64,000 bases of DNA from Natronomonas aquatica (GCF_024449025.1 NZ_JAHLKM010000010.1:18039-82038), one strand, 5' to 3'; shown: positions 1 to 9,283, counted from the first letter of the stretch. Numbers and translations: made by a program. The notes: generated by a model not told the origin, from the sequence alone.

Positions 1-116
1 TCCGGGAGATGTCCCGGGAGCCGATCGAGGACCCGATCGTCGACGAGAAAGTGCTGGTCGCGCTCTGGATCGCCGCGGACGCCGGCGCGGGCGATGAGCG
101 CGTCGGGATCGCGCAT
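1..116 (-). CDS. ksgA: 16S rRNA dimethyladenosine transferase KsgA/RsmA, N-terminal part only
   Basis: The minus strand opens with an ATG at 116 and reads MRDPDALIARAG, then DQHFLVDDRVLDRL, before the window edge cuts it at about 38 residues. The DQHFL motif is the conserved N-terminus of archaeal KsgA, which dimethylates two adjacent adenines near the 3' end of 16S rRNA using SAM. The gene follows DUF655, rpoF and L21e on the same strand, the usual haloarchaeal order, which supports the call. The SAM-binding core lies outside the window. Confidence 0.85.
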   Translation of the reverse strand, partial: MRDPDALIARAGVRGDPERDQHFLVDDRVLDRLPGHLP

Positions 117-178
117 ATCTGGCCGGTAATGGGCGGCGTCGTATAGCCTTCGCGCTTTCGAGGCCGACAGCGAGGATA

Positions 179-754
179 TCAGGAATCCTCGTGACGCGCG
201 AAGATCCGGTACTTGAGGTCCTCCTCGCGGAGTTCTTCGAGGATCCGCTCTATGAGCACGTCCTTCGGGTTGTGGAGCCCGGAAACGCGGCTCTCGATGT
301 CTTCGAAGCTCTCGAAGGTCTTTCGTTTCCGGGTGTCGAGGACATTGTTTCGGAGCTTCTTCCCGATCCCCGGCAGGAGGTTCAACACGTGCAGCCGGGT
401 CGTGATCGGCTGGGCGTCGTTGTAGAACTCGACGAACCGCTGTTCGTCGCTATCGATGATCTCCTCGACGGCGTACTCGAGTTCCGATTCGGCCGTACTC
501 GAGAGGTCGGCGTACTCGACCGTCCGGAGCGTTTTGGCGTTCTCGCCCGGCGGCTCGATCTCGATCCGGTCGCCGATGTTGATCCCGGCGTCGTCGGTCA
601 GGGCGACCTCGACGAGCCTGAAATCGGTCTCTCCGACGGCGAAAGCGACCGGCGACCGTTCGTACTGTGGCCGGTCGTCGTTCGGGCTCCCCCGTGGCAG
701 GAAATCCAGCACAACCGCGGTCCGTGGTGTATCCTCGTCACCGTCGTCGGTCAT
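179..754 (-). CDS. DUF655 family putative RNA-binding protein
   Basis: A 191-residue acidic protein. The N-terminal half looks like a small beta-barrel; residues about 125-140 read LLPGIGKKLRNNVL, a helix-hairpin-helix motif of the kind that contacts nucleic acid backbone. This matches archaeal DUF655, consistently found between rpoF and ksgA, as here. Its biochemical role is not established; the neighbours point to translation or ribosome maturation. The short gap to ksgA suggests cotranscription with L21e-rpoF-DUF655-ksgA. Confidence 0.88.
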   Translation of the reverse strand: MTDDGDEDTPRTAVVLDFLPRGSPNDDRPQYERSPVAFAVGETDFRLVEVALTDDAGINIGDRIEIEPPGENAKTLRTVEYADLSSTAESELEYAVEEIIDSDEQRFVEFYNDAQPITTRLHVLNLLPGIGKKLRNNVLDTRKRKTFESFEDIESRVSGLHNPKDVLIERILEELREEDLKYRIFARHEDS

Positions 755-846
755 ACTCCCGTCTACGGGGAGACGATATTTAAAATAGGGGCAGAGTTCC
801 TATCGCGGATCGCGGCCGTTCTACGGACGAATCAGGCCGAGGCAGT

Positions 847-1203
847 TCACGCGTACTGCGCGACGATATCGAGAACGTCGTCGAGTTCCTCACCCGAGAG
901 GGTGTACCGACCCTGCGCGAAGAGCGTCCGGAGTTCGTCCCGATCCTCCGGAAGGACGTCGGTGATCTTGTAGGCGGTCGCTTCGTCGACCTTCTCCAAC
1001 TCGAGCAGTTCCCCGACCAGCTCGCGGGATTCCTCGCTCTCGAGGACGGCGAACCTGTTCACGTGTTCGATGGCGCGAGCCAGTTCGTACCGCATCTCGC
1101 GGTCCTCATCGAGGGCGCGTTCGGTCTCGACCTCTTCGAGGAGTTCCTTCGCTTCGGGAGTCGTGATATACTCCTCGTCGAGTACCTCCTTGAATATCGT
1201 CAT
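847..1203 (-). CDS. rpoF: DNA-directed RNA polymerase subunit F (Rpb4 homologue)
   Basis: A 118-residue protein matching archaeal RpoF, which forms the polymerase stalk with subunit E'. The N-terminus [19 protein letters not shown] and the C-terminal HRDC-like helices ([18 protein letters not shown]) are typical, and the length is normal. The ATG overlaps the stop of rpl21e by 4 bp, indicating translational coupling. The operon places a polymerase stalk subunit with a ribosomal protein and an rRNA methylase, a conserved archaeal grouping. Confidence 0.95.
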   Translation of the reverse strand: MTIFKEVLDEEYITTPEAKELLEEVETERALDEDREMRYELARAIEHVNRFAVLESEESRELVGELLELEKVDEATAYKITDVLPEDRDELRTLFAQGRYTLSGEELDDVLDIVAQYA

Positions 1204-1493
1204 GCCTGCTGGAGCCGGAGGTGGGCGGGGGCCGCGATGAGCGTCTTCGTGACGCTGCCGTCCTCGATTTCGACCTTGAAAGCGCTTCCCTGTTCGCCGA
1301 CGACCGTTCCGGTCCGGCCGTTAAAACGCGGGTGGAACTGTCCTTTCGGCACGGAGGGATCCAGTTTGAGGTGGACCTTCTCGCCTTCGTCGAACTGCTG
1401 GACGGCACGTTGCGGCGGCGACGTGCCGCGGGATCGGGCGTCGTTCTTCAGTTTGTTGCGGGTTCCTTCCCGCGGACCGTTAGAGCTAGGCAT
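1200..1493 (-). CDS. rpl21e: 50S ribosomal protein L21e
   Basis: A 97-residue basic protein, unlike its acidic neighbours, as expected for rRNA binding. It begins [15 protein letters not shown] and contains [20 protein letters not shown] followed by GRTGTVVG, the SH3-like barrel core of L21e. It is the first gene of the L21e-rpoF-DUF655-ksgA operon and overlaps rpoF by 4 bp. Length and start are standard. Confidence 0.96.
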   Translation of the reverse strand: MPSSNGPREGTRNKLKNDARSRGTSPPQRAVQQFDEGEKVHLKLDPSVPKGQFHPRFNGRTGTVVGEQGSAFKVEIEDGSVTKTLIAAPAHLRLQQA

Positions 1494-1555
1494 TCCTGTC
1501 GCGGTCTAAACGGGTCCGACACATAAAACGTGCGTTCCGGCGTCGTCGCGGCTGT

Positions 1556-1822
1556 TTATATGCGGCCGACCTCGTCGACCGAGACGCTCTCGACGCCGTC
1601 GACGTCGGCGAAGGCGTCCTCGACGGCGTCGGTGCCGCCGGCCTCGTCGGGGATGAGGACGGTCGGGAACAACGCGATGAGGCCGAACGCGACGTCCTCG
1701 CGGTCGACGCGGCTGATCTTCGCGCCCTCGGGCAGGGCGTTCTCCAGCCGTTCCTGGAGGTCGTCGAGGTCGATTTCGGGGCTCTGCGGCATGACTTTCA
1801 TTTTGGCGGCTACCTTCCCCAT
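1556..1822 (-). CDS. ef1b: Translation elongation factor 1-beta (aEF1B)
   Basis: An 88-residue ferredoxin-fold guanine nucleotide exchange factor that reloads aEF1A with GTP. The start chosen is the ATG at 1822 giving [20 protein letters not shown], the usual archaeal N-terminus; an upstream in-frame ATG at 1855 would run back into the preceding zinc finger gene. The conserved core includes [20 protein letters not shown]. It lies 2 bp after the small zinc finger gene, so the two form one transcript, as in other haloarchaea. Confidence 0.93.
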   Translation of the reverse strand: MGKVAAKMKVMPQSPEIDLDDLQERLENALPEGAKISRVDREDVAFGLIALFPTVLIPDEAGGTDAVEDAFADVDGVESVSVDEVGRI

Positions 1823-1824
1823 GG

Positions 1825-2007
1825 TTACGGCCCCATGAACCCACAGTCGGGGCACTCATAGAGGTTGCTCTGTTTGCGACACTTCGCACAGCGGTAGATC
1901 AGGGCGCCACACTCCGGGCAGTCGAACTTCGCCGCGCTCGTCCCTGAGATGTTGATCCCACAGGAGATACACGTGTGTTCCCTGCGTTCGTCGCTTGCGG
2001 AACTCAT
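1825..2007 (-). CDS. Small zinc finger protein with four CxxC-type knuckles (HVO_2753-like)
   Basis: A 60-residue protein starting [13 protein letters not shown]. It has four cysteine knuckles, CISCG, CPECG, CAKC and CPDCG, enough for two zinc sites. The arrangement and the position immediately upstream of aEF1B match the Haloferax volcanii HVO_2753 family of microproteins, where loss was reported to affect swarming. The ATG at 2007 is preferred over upstream in-frame starts because residues before it are low-quality Arg-rich sequence. The molecular partner is unknown. Confidence 0.85.
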   Translation of the reverse strand: MSSASDERREHTCISCGINISGTSAAKFDCPECGALIYRCAKCRKQSNLYECPDCGFMGP

Positions 2008-2078
2008 ATCGAAAAGTCGGTCGGCGTGCCATTTAACCCTTGTCAACCGCCGCGAACGCCCCGCTTCGGCGCCGGTCG

Positions 2079-3083
2079 TTACGCTCTGTCGACACGAACG
2101 AGCTGTTTGCCGATGTTCGTCCCCTCGAAGAGCCCGAAGAACGCCTCGGGCGCGTTCTTGAGTCCCTCGACGACGTTTTCTTCGTACTCGAGATCGCCGC
2201 TCTCGATCCACCCGGAGAGCCGATCGAGCGCCTCGTCCCACCTGGATTCGTAGTCCCTGACGAGGAACCCCTCGACGCGCGCGCGGCTCTGGATGAGCTG
2301 CATCAGCTTCCGCGGGCCGGTCGGCGTCTCCGTCGCGTTGTACGTCGAGATCTGTCCACAGACCGCAACGCGGGAACGGACGTTCAAAAGCGGCCAGACC
2401 GCGTCGGTTATCGGCCCGCCGACGTTGTCGAAGTACACGTCGACGCCGTCAGGACAGGTCTCACGGAGCCGTTCGCGGACGTCGGCCGTCTCGTAGTTGA
2501 TCCCCGCGTCGAAGCCGATCGATTCGATCCACTCGATCTTTTCGTCGGCACCCGCGATCCCGACGACCCGGCAACCCGACAGCGCCGCGATCTGACCGAC
2601 GACGCTCCCGACGGCGCCCCCGGCGGCGCTCACCACCACCGTATCGCCGGCCGTCGGCTCGGCGACGTCGGTCGTACCGAAATACGCTGTCACGCCCGGC
2701 ATGCCGAGGACGCCCAACGCAGTCGAGATCGGCCCACGGTCGGGGTCGACCGGCCTCAGATCGTCCCCGTCGGCGACGGCGTAGTCAGCCCAAAGCAAGT
2801 TCCCGGTGACGGTGTCACCGGCCTCGAAATCGGGGTGTTCGGACTCGACGACGGACCCGACGACGCCGGCTTTCATCGGATCGCCGACCGCCCACGGCTC
2901 GGCGTAGGATTCGGCGTCACGCATCCGCCCTCGCATGTACGGATCGACCGACAGGTACTCGGTTCGGACGAGTACCTCGCGGGTGCCGGCCGTCGGCGCG
3001 TCGGTCTCGACCAGTTCGAAGTTTTCGGCGGTCGGTTCGCCGGTCGGTCGGCTCGAAAGCAGCCACTGACGGTTCTTTGCCAT
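2079..3083 (-). CDS. NADP-dependent oxidoreductase, MDR superfamily (CurA/leukotriene reductase type)
   Basis: About 334 residues. The N-terminal GroES-like domain has [11 protein letters not shown], diagnostic of zinc-free medium-chain reductases of the PTGR/CurA group, and the Rossmann part has [19 protein letters not shown]. These enzymes reduce activated double bonds of enones or alkenals with NADPH; the substrate here is unknown. No zinc ligands are visible. The start is ATG 3083 ([13 protein letters not shown]); a GTG six bases upstream is possible. It is transcribed away from tmcA and seems monocistronic. Confidence 0.85.
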   Translation of the reverse strand: MAKNRQWLLSSRPTGEPTAENFELVETDAPTAGTREVLVRTEYLSVDPYMRGRMRDAESYAEPWAVGDPMKAGVVGSVVESEHPDFEAGDTVTGNLLWADYAVADGDDLRPVDPDRGPISTALGVLGMPGVTAYFGTTDVAEPTAGDTVVVSAAGGAVGSVVGQIAALSGCRVVGIAGADEKIEWIESIGFDAGINYETADVRERLRETCPDGVDVYFDNVGGPITDAVWPLLNVRSRVAVCGQISTYNATETPTGPRKLMQLIQSRARVEGFLVRDYESRWDEALDRLSGWIESGDLEYEENVVEGLKNAPEAFFGLFEGTNIGKQLVRVDRA

Positions 3084-3159
3084 ATCCACCCCTCACCGGA
3101 CCCGAATAAAACGTTCGGCCAACCGGTGGAGCCTTCCGGTTTCATCGCGAACGCCCGGT

Positions 3160-5436
3160 ATGGATCCCGACCGGCGTTCGGAAACCGTTCGGGGAACGGT
3201 CCGACGGCTCCGAGCGGAGGCGAAGGCGACGAACGAGCGGCGGCTCCTCGTCCTCAGCGGCGCGAGCGAGCGCTGCCGGCGCGCCGCACGGACCGCCGTC
3301 GAAGCCGGCGGGCTCGACGGATCGATCGTCTCCGTCTCCGATCGGGAGCTCGTCGGCGAGCGTCTCGGGCCGCGATCGACCGGCGAACTCCTCGGGGAGA
3401 CACACGACTGTCTCGTCGTCGATTGCCACGACGCCTGTCTCCCGAACACGCTCGGGCAGGCCGTCGGCGCAGTCGACGGCGGCGGGCTGGTGATCCTGCT
3501 TGCCCCCCCGCTGGAGACGTGGCCCGACACCGCCTGCGATCTCGAAGCGATCCTCGCCGCCCCGCCGTTTTCGCCCGACGACGTCGGCGATCGGTTCAAA
3601 CGACGACTGGTCCGGACGCTTCGCGCCCACCGGGGTATCGCGATCGTCGACGTCGATTCGGATCGGCTCCTGAAACGCGGCTGTACCGATCCCGCCCCGC
3701 GTCTCGCCTCGGCGGACGGGACGCCCCCCGAGCGTCACGCCTTTCCGACGGCCGTCTACGCGGCGTGTCGGACGGCCGACCAGACCGAGGCCGTTCACAG
3801 CTGTGAACGGCTCCGCGATCCGGGAACGGCAGTCGTCCTCGAGGCCGACCGCGGCCGGGGGAAATCCAGCGCAGCCGGGCTTGCGGCGGCAGCGCTTGCG
3901 GCCGGCGGCGCCGACGTCCTCGTGACCGCTCCCGGCTACCGGAACGCCGCCGAACTCTTCGAACGGGCGGCCGAAACGCTCCGGACGCTCGGGTCGCTCG
4001 CGGGCGACGACCGGGATGGATCGACCCGTCCCGCACTACACGCCGGAACCGGCGGCACGGTTCGGTTCGAGAAACCACAGGCGGCGGCCGAGGCGTCGGC
4101 CGACGTCTGTATCGTCGACGAGGCGGCCGCCCTCCCGGTTCGGACGCTCGAGACGCTTCTTTCGGTCGCTCCGGCGAGTTGTTTCACGACGACTGTCAGG
4201 GGCTATGAAGGATCCGGGCGGGGGTTCGACGTCCGGTTCCGCGGCCAACTCGAGGACGAACGGACGGTCACGGCGATGACGCTTTCGGAGCCGATCCGAT
4301 ACGCTCCCGGTGACCCGATCGAGGTGTGGCTGTTTCACGCGCTGTTGCTCGGCGCGACGCCGCCGCCGGCCGAACTCATCGCCGGGTCGGAGCCGACCGA
4401 GGCGACTTACCGGCGGCTCGATCGGGAGGAACTCGCCGCCGACGGGACGCGGCTCCGGGAGGCGTTCGGGCTGCTCGTAGCCGCCCACTACCGGACGGAA
4501 CCGACCGATCTCGCCCGGTTGCTCGACGCGCCCAACGTCGCGGTCCGGGCGCTCACCATCGGTGGCCACGTCGTATCGGTCGCACTCCTGGGGCTCGAGG
4601 GCGGCCTCGACGAAGCGACCCGAGAGCGTGCCTACGGGGGCGACCGGATCGACGGGAACCTCGTCCCGGATCTGTTGACGAGTCAGCTGCGGGATCCCGA
4701 GGCCGGCGTTCCGACCGGGCTCCGCGTGATGCGGATCGCAACCCACCACGCCGTCCGGTCGAACGGGTTCGGTTCGGCGCTTCTGGACGCGATCGAATCG
4801 GAGTTCGGATCGGAAGAAAGACCCGACGACGGACGGTTCGGGGTCGTCGATTACCTCGCTACCAGCTACGGGGCGACTCCCGAACTACTTGGCTTTTGGC
4901 GGGACAACGGCTACCGGACGATCCATCTGTCCTCGACGCGCAACGAAACGAGCGGGGAACACTCCGCAGTTATGCTCCGGCCGCTCTCCTCGGCCGGCCG
5001 GGACCTCGCCGACAGACACGCCGACTGGTTCCGCCGCCGGTTTCCGGACGTCCTCGCCGGGCCGCTCGATTCGGTCGATCCGGACGTCGTTCGTGGTGTC
5101 CTCGACGCGACGGCCGGCACCGTCCCGGTCTCGCTGTCGGCGTTCGAACGGCGGCTTGTCGTCAGCACAGCGGACGGCCCGGGACGGTACGGAACCGCCC
5201 CTCGCCCGTTCCGGCGGCTGGCGTTCCGTGCGCTTCTGGACGGCGCTATCGACGACGCCGACATGGAGCGGCTACTCGTCGTGAAAGCTCTCCAGAACCG
5301 CCCGTGGGCGGCGACGGCCGAAACGCTCGGGTACGTCTCCGAGCGGGCCTGCATGCGGGCCCTCGGGGAGGCGTTCGAACCGATCGTCGAGGCGTACGGT
5401 ACCGAGATCCTCCGCGACGAGGGCGACCGGTGTTGA
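3160..5436 (+). CDS. tmcA: tRNA(Met) cytidine acetyltransferase TmcA
   Basis: A 758-residue protein that uses acetyl-CoA and ATP to acetylate cytidine (ac4C) in tRNA; archaeal relatives also modify other RNAs. Order: an N-terminal domain, an RNA-helicase-like ATPase with Walker A at residues 229-237 (ADRGRGKSS) and Walker B VDEAA near 319-323, then a GNAT acetyltransferase with MRIATHHAVRSNGFGSALL at about 524-542, and a C-terminal helical tRNA-binding region. Length fits archaeal TmcA. A long opposing open frame over the first part is a GC-driven shadow. Confidence 0.93.
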   Translation: MDPDRRSETVRGTVRRLRAEAKATNERRLLVLSGASERCRRAARTAVEAGGLDGSIVSVSDRELVGERLGPRSTGELLGETHDCLVVDCHDACLPNTLGQAVGAVDGGGLVILLAPPLETWPDTACDLEAILAAPPFSPDDVGDRFKRRLVRTLRAHRGIAIVDVDSDRLLKRGCTDPAPRLASADGTPPERHAFPTAVYAACRTADQTEAVHSCERLRDPGTAVVLEADRGRGKSSAAGLAAAALAAGGADVLVTAPGYRNAAELFERAAETLRTLGSLAGDDRDGSTRPALHAGTGGTVRFEKPQAAAEASADVCIVDEAAALPVRTLETLLSVAPASCFTTTVRGYEGSGRGFDVRFRGQLEDERTVTAMTLSEPIRYAPGDPIEVWLFHALLLGATPPPAELIAGSEPTEATYRRLDREELAADGTRLREAFGLLVAAHYRTEPTDLARLLDAPNVAVRALTIGGHVVSVALLGLEGGLDEATRERAYGGDRIDGNLVPDLLTSQLRDPEAGVPTGLRVMRIATHHAVRSNGFGSALLDAIESEFGSEERPDDGRFGVVDYLATSYGATPELLGFWRDNGYRTIHLSSTRNETSGEHSAVMLRPLSSAGRDLADRHADWFRRRFPDVLAGPLDSVDPDVVRGVLDATAGTVPVSLSAFERRLVVSTADGPGRYGTAPRPFRRLAFRALLDGAIDDADMERLLVVKALQNRPWAATAETLGYVSERACMRALGEAFEPIVEAYGTEILRDEGDRC

Positions 5437-5491
5437 TCTCCGGAGTAGCGGGCGGCATAAATTTATTGCCGGTATTCTACATGGTGTGTGT

Positions 5492-5896
5492 ATGATTCGC
5501 AAACTCCTCGTCGCGTTCGGAGTCGTCGAACTGATCGCTCCGGGGCCGATCATCGACGTCTGCGAGCGGATCGGGCTCGAAAACCCCGAGACGGCGAAGC
5601 TCCGACCGAGGGCGAACCTCCTCGCCCGACTCGAGGGCGCGGCGTTCGTCTGGGTGCTCGTCCGTGGAAGGGATCGATCGCCCGCCGTGAGCGTGCTTCT
5701 CGTCGCCGCCGGGGTTCTGGCGGCGGTCTATCCGGACCCGCTGATCAGAGTCAGCCAGTCGTTCGCCTACGAGAACACCTCGGAACTCGAACTCCGACCG
5801 TGGGTAAAGCCTGCGGCCCGGCTGCTCGGGACGCTGTATCTTCTCGTCGTCGTTCTGTCCGAGTCGGGGAGTGCCCCCGATCGACCGACGGAATAG
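5492..5896 (+). CDS. Hypothetical membrane protein
   Basis: About 134 residues from the ATG at 5492. Three hydrophobic stretches are visible (residues about 3-18, 40-75 with a break, and 110-125), so it is probably a small integral membrane protein. It contains two similar halves: ...CERIGLENPETAKLRPRANLLARL and ...SQSFAYENTSELELRPWVKPAARLL, suggesting an internal duplication. No known family is recognised. It lies between tmcA and the convergent ndk. Confidence 0.7.
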   Translation: MIRKLLVAFGVVELIAPGPIIDVCERIGLENPETAKLRPRANLLARLEGAAFVWVLVRGRDRSPAVSVLLVAAGVLAAVYPDPLIRVSQSFAYENTSELELRPWVKPAARLLGTLYLLVVVLSESGSAPDRPTE

Positions 5897-5910
5897 AAAC
5901 CGACGGTTGG

Positions 5911-6372
5911 CTACTCGTACAGCCAGGTCTCGTCGATCCGCTCGTAGTCGTGTAGTTCCGCCTCGTCGAAAAAGAGCCCGATCTCGCGCTCGGCGGAGCC
6001 TTCCTCGGTGTCGGAACCGTGGATGACGTTCCGGCCTAAATCGAGCCCGAAGTCGCCACGGATCGTCCCGGGCGCGGACTCGGCAGGGTCGGTCTCACCC
6101 ATCATCGTTCGGACCTGTGCGATCGCGTCCTGGCCCTCCCAGACCATCGCAAAGACCGGCCCCGACGTGATGAACGACGAGAGGTCATCGAAGAAGGGCT
6201 TGTCGACGTGTTCGGCGTAGTGTTCGCGTGCGAGTTCGTCGTCGATCCGCATGAACTTGCCCGCGATAAGTTTCAGACCGCGGTCCTCGAACCGCGAGAC
6301 GATCTCGCCGATGAGACCGCGCTGGACGCCGTCGGGTTTGACCATGACGAAGGTGCGCTCGGCCTCGGCCAT
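5911..6372 (-). CDS. ndk: Nucleoside diphosphate kinase
   Basis: A 153-residue enzyme that transfers the gamma phosphate between NTPs and NDPs through a phosphohistidine. The N-terminus has [20 protein letters not shown], and [20 protein letters not shown] carries the catalytic His in the NxxHGSD motif. Length is normal. It is the last gene of the L7Ae-S28e-L24e-ndk cluster on the minus strand, abutting the L24e stop, an order conserved across haloarchaea. Confidence 0.97.
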   Translation of the reverse strand: MAEAERTFVMVKPDGVQRGLIGEIVSRFEDRGLKLIAGKFMRIDDELAREHYAEHVDKPFFDDLSSFITSGPVFAMVWEGQDAIAQVRTMMGETDPAESAPGTIRGDFGLDLGRNVIHGSDTEEGSAEREIGLFFDEAELHDYERIDETWLYE

Positions 6373-6849
6373 CTACGCTTCGACCTCCTCTTCGTCTTCG
6401 CTTTCGTTTCCGTCTTCCTCTTCTGATTCGGACTCAGACTCGGATGCGTCGTCTTCCTCGTCTTCGTCGCCACCTTCGGCTTCGGTTTCGGCCTCGACCT
6501 CCTCGGATTCCGATTCGGTCGGGTCTGCCCCGGCCTCGTCCTCGCTGTCGGCCTCGAGGTCGTCTCCGCTTTCGTCCTCGAGGGATTCTTCACTTTCGGG
6601 TTCGTCGTCTTCCTCGGCCGATGCTTCCGATCCGTCGGCGTCGGCTTCTTCGGTGTCCTCGATGTCGGCGTCTCCTTGCTCTTCGTCGCCGATCCACTCG
6701 AGGTCGCGGGGTTCCCGCCCCATGAAGTAGTTCTTCTCGCACTTCGCGTCGGCGAACCAAAGCACCGTGCCGTCGCTCTTGACGTACATCGTGCCGGTGC
6801 CGGGTTCGATCTCCTGGCCGCTGTAGTCGCAGGTGTGTTTCTGAACCAT
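6373..6849 (-). CDS. rpl24e: 50S ribosomal protein L24e with a long acidic C-terminal extension
   Basis: A 158-residue protein. Residues 1-54 are the L24e core ([17 protein letters not shown], then GREPRDLEW). Two of the four zinc cysteines of the classical family are replaced (CDYC to CDYS, and FC to FA before DAKC), so a normal zinc site cannot form; loss of this site is, as I recall, seen in some other haloarchaeal L24e. From residue 55 to the end there is only Asp, Glu, Ser, Ala, Gly and a few others, with no Lys or Arg after residue 48. The start is ATG 6849; a longer upstream frame overlaps S28e. Confidence 0.9.
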   Translation of the reverse strand: MVQKHTCDYSGQEIEPGTGTMYVKSDGTVLWFADAKCEKNYFMGREPRDLEWIGDEEQGDADIEDTEEADADGSEASAEEDDEPESEESLEDESGDDLEADSEDEAGADPTESESEEVEAETEAEGGDEDEEDDASESESESEEEDGNESEDEEEVEA

Positions 6850-7073
6850 TATTGTCCTCCGATGGAATCGGCTTCCCGGGCCGTCTCCCGGAGCTGTAAC
6901 ACGTCGCCGACCCGGACTGGCCCGAGGACGTTCCGGGCGATGATCCGCCCTTGGTTTTCGCCCTCCTGAATCCGGCATTTGACCTGCATGGCTTCACCGT
7001 GCATGCCGGTCTTGCCGACGATCTCGATCACTTCGGCGGGGGTTGCGCCGCCCCCGTCGTTTTCAGTACTCAT
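6849..7073 (-). CDS. rps28e: 30S ribosomal protein S28e
   Basis: A 74-residue OB-fold ribosomal protein. It contains [20 protein letters not shown] followed by [18 protein letters not shown] and ends [14 protein letters not shown], a near-invariant S28e signature. Its stop overlaps the L24e start by one base, indicating coupling, and it follows L7Ae with a 10-bp gap. S28e sits near the mRNA exit on the small subunit. Confidence 0.97.
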   Translation of the reverse strand: MSTENDGGGATPAEVIEIVGKTGMHGEAMQVKCRIQEGENQGRIIARNVLGPVRVGDVLQLRETAREADSIGGQ

Positions 7074-7083
7074 CGTCTCTCAC

Positions 7084-7446
7084 CTACCGGAGTTCCTCGA
7101 CCTTCTCGGCGATATCATCGACGTCGTCGCTCGCGTCGCCCGGATCGACGATGGCCGCAGCAGCACTGCCGACCTGGAGACCGGCGGCGTGGCCGATGTC
7201 GTCCTGCGTGCCGACGAAGACGTACGGGATCTCCTTTTCGGCCGCGATCTCGGGGAGGTGCATGACGACCTCCTCGGGGCTTACGTCCTCGGCGACGAAG
7301 ACGAGCTCGGCGTTGCCTCGCTCGACGGCTTTGGTCGTCTCGTTGGTACCTTTCTTTACCGAACCTGTGTCCCGGGCCACCTCGAGGGCCTCGATGGCGT
7401 CGTCCTCGAGATCGGCCGGCACGTCGAAATCCACGTATACTGACAT
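7084..7446 (-). CDS. rpl7ae: 50S ribosomal protein L7Ae
   Basis: A 120-residue kink-turn-binding protein that serves in the ribosome and in C/D, H/ACA and RNase P particles in archaea. Diagnostic stretches are [20 protein letters not shown], then EDVSPEEV and [19 protein letters not shown]. It is the first gene of the L7Ae-S28e-L24e-ndk operon. An unusually clear Shine-Dalgarno (GGAGGAG, complement of 7453-7459) precedes the ATG, so this message is not leaderless. Confidence 0.97.
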   Translation of the reverse strand: MSVYVDFDVPADLEDDAIEALEVARDTGSVKKGTNETTKAVERGNAELVFVAEDVSPEEVVMHLPEIAAEKEIPYVFVGTQDDIGHAAGLQVGSAAAAIVDPGDASDDVDDIAEKVEELR

Positions 7447-7625
7447 TATTGACTCCTCCTACGCGCGGGCTCGCGCTCCCCCGCCGTCGAATCCGGAGTC
7501 GTCCGATCGGTCGGACGGCCGCCGGTTCTCACACCCCGACGGTGCGTCTGAGTCCTGTCCGGCTAGGAGCATCACAACCCCGCGTAGGCTGTACCCCACC
7601 ATACTGCACCACTACATAAAAGCGC
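7447..7625 (-). promoter_or_regulatory. Promoter and long 5' leader of the L7Ae operon
   Basis: On the minus strand a TATA-like CTTTTATG lies at about 7616-7623, some 170 bp before the L7Ae ATG, implying a leader of roughly 145 nt. The leader holds a perfect hairpin (7501-7516, stem GTCCGA, 4-base loop) and a strong Shine-Dalgarno at 7453-7459. L7Ae is known to repress its own mRNA through a kink-turn in Sulfolobus; whether a kink-turn exists here is inference. No convincing reading frame was found in 7447-7728. Confidence 0.4.
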
Positions 7626-7728
7626 TTATGAACGGGTCCGGGCGTGTGAACCGGGGGCAGGGACGCTCCGGTCGTGGCTTCCCGCCGCGAGCGATGGATT
7701 CACTCGCGCCACTCAGATAGCTTGGTAT

Positions 7729-7965
7729 ATGTCCCACAGGAGTCGTTACGGAACCGTCGATTACTCCAAATGTGCGAAGGTATCCTTCGTTTCGGGCGTC
7801 GCGTTGCTCCTTCTCGGTGCCGCCGGGGAGTTCGTGCTCGTCGAGATACAGTGGAACGTTCCCGGGTGGGTGCACACGCTTCTCGTCGACGTCGAGATCG
7901 TCGGCGTCCTCGTGGCGCTGGTGTTGCCGATCGTCTTCGCGATCGTGTTGCCGCTCACCGAGTAG
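7729..7965 (+). CDS. Small hypothetical membrane protein
   Basis: A 78-residue protein with two predicted membrane helices (residues about 19-38 and 54-75) separated by a short acidic/aromatic loop. The N-terminus MSHRSRYGTVDYSKCAK is soluble. It is monocistronic and preceded by a TATA-like tggtatatg. It resembles small haloarchaeal conserved membrane proteins of unknown role; no function can be assigned. Confidence 0.65.
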   Translation: MSHRSRYGTVDYSKCAKVSFVSGVALLLLGAAGEFVLVEIQWNVPGWVHTLLVDVEIVGVLVALVLPIVFAIVLPLTE

Positions 7966-8087
7966 CCCGTCTCCCGGCTGTCCGCAGGGAGATAATGGCC
8001 GGACTCGTATACCGGCTCTGCGGTCGTCAACAGCATCACTCTCGGGGTGCGAACACGATGAAAACGGGTCGGCCACCGGACCGAATA

Positions 8088-8534
8088 TCAGAACTTGGCC
8101 GTCCCGCCCTCGACGAGCCCGGCGGCGCCGATATCCTCGCGGGCCTGATCGAGGTCCGCCGGACCCTCACAGACGACCAGCGTCTCCCTGTCGTCGATCG
8201 CGTGGAACTGGTATCGGTCCGGATCGGAGAGTTCCCGGAGCGCGTGGTGATACACACGGACCGGGTACCGCTGTGATCCAGGACCCCACAGGCTCATGCT
8301 GTGAACCGCCGGGTCGTCCCTGAGGTCCGCCACGATCGAGGCGAAGTCCTCGATGTCGCCGATATCGAGCCCGCGATCGGGAACGACGACGTCCGGTCCG
8401 GGATCGGCGTCGATTCGCCCCGTCTCGTAGCCGACCGACTCGTATTCGTCGACGTACCGTTCGAGCAGTTCTTCCGCCGATTCGGATGTTTCCGCGTCCT
8501 TGCGGTACTGAACGTAGAGGCTAAAGGCACCCAT
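8088..8534 (-). CDS. Hypothetical haloarchaeal protein
   Basis: A 148-residue acidic soluble protein with no membrane segment and no motif I recognise. It begins MGAFSLYVQYRKDAETSES and contains an aromatic-rich central part (VHSMSLWGPGSQRYPVRVYH). Codon use and acidity match the host genome, so it looks like a genuine conserved haloarchaeal gene. It is followed on the same strand by no other gene for 120 bp. Confidence 0.65.
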   Translation of the reverse strand: MGAFSLYVQYRKDAETSESAEELLERYVDEYESVGYETGRIDADPGPDVVVPDRGLDIGDIEDFASIVADLRDDPAVHSMSLWGPGSQRYPVRVYHHALRELSDPDRYQFHAIDDRETLVVCEGPADLDQAREDIGAAGLVEGGTAKF

Positions 8535-8622
8535 CCCTGACGGCTACGGGTGAAAGACGCATACGTCTTTGCACCTTCTCCGGACCCGATCAACAGTAGC
8601 CATCGGCGACGGCGGAGGCCGG

Positions 8623-9120
8623 CTACAGCAGAAAGCGTTCCTCGTCCTCGCTCAGGTCGACGACGGAATCGGCGGCGTCCTCAAGTTCCTCGGCCGTCGA
8701 GGAACCGAACCCCATCACTTCGGTCCGGACGCCCTCGTGTCGGAGGTGGGTACACAGCCTGGCGAAATCGCCGTCGCCGCTACAGAGGACGACGGTATCG
8801 ACCTTCGACGCCAGCGTCACCGCGTCCAGCGTCATCCCCAGATCCCAGTTGGCTTTCTGGGAGCCGTCGGCGAACGTCTTGATCTCCTTTATTTTCGTCT
8901 CGAAGCCGATCTCCTCTAGGGCTTCGAAGAAGTCCTCCTCGGCGGGCGAGTCCGCCCGGATCACGTACGCGATCGCCCGGACGAGTTCGCGGTCGTCGAC
9001 CGCCGCAGAGAGCATCTCGGTGTAGTCGATGTTTCGCGAGTAGAGACTGTGTGCCGTGTGATAGAGGTTCTGTGAATCGGCGAGCACCGCGACTCGCTGG
9101 GAGGCGTGGATCGGTCGCAT
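8623..9120 (-). CDS. NYN domain protein (LabA/DUF88-like, PIN-fold ribonuclease)
   Basis: A 165-residue protein. The pattern VAVLADSQNLYHTAHSLY near the N-terminus, then VVLCSGDGDFARLCTHLRHE at about residues 110-129, supplies the conserved Asp and Asn residues of the NYN/PIN fold, which binds a divalent metal and cuts RNA. The DGD F motif is typical of LabA/DUF88. A role in RNA processing or turnover is likely; the substrate is unknown. It ends 160 bp before tRNA-Leu. Confidence 0.82.
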   Translation of the reverse strand: MRPIHASQRVAVLADSQNLYHTAHSLYSRNIDYTEMLSAAVDDRELVRAIAYVIRADSPAEEDFFEALEEIGFETKIKEIKTFADGSQKANWDLGMTLDAVTLASKVDTVVLCSGDGDFARLCTHLRHEGVRTEVMGFGSSTAEELEDAADSVVDLSEDEERFLL

Positions 9121-9283
9121 ACTGTCTCTCCCCTGTCCTCCCTCATATGTTTTGGCGTCCGACGTTGGACCGTTTCGGGCCGATCGAATCCGTCGTTACG
9201 TTCCCGAAGCCGGCAGCAACGGTTCGGACCGGATCGGTCGGTAGCGACAGCTATTTTTGGGTCACTCCGGTATGGTCGATCGC

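Noticed and set aside
2040..3806. 588-codon plus-strand open frame
   Set aside because: It lies opposite the MDR oxidoreductase and over the tmcA start; sequence is Arg/Asp-rich GC shadow without domains.
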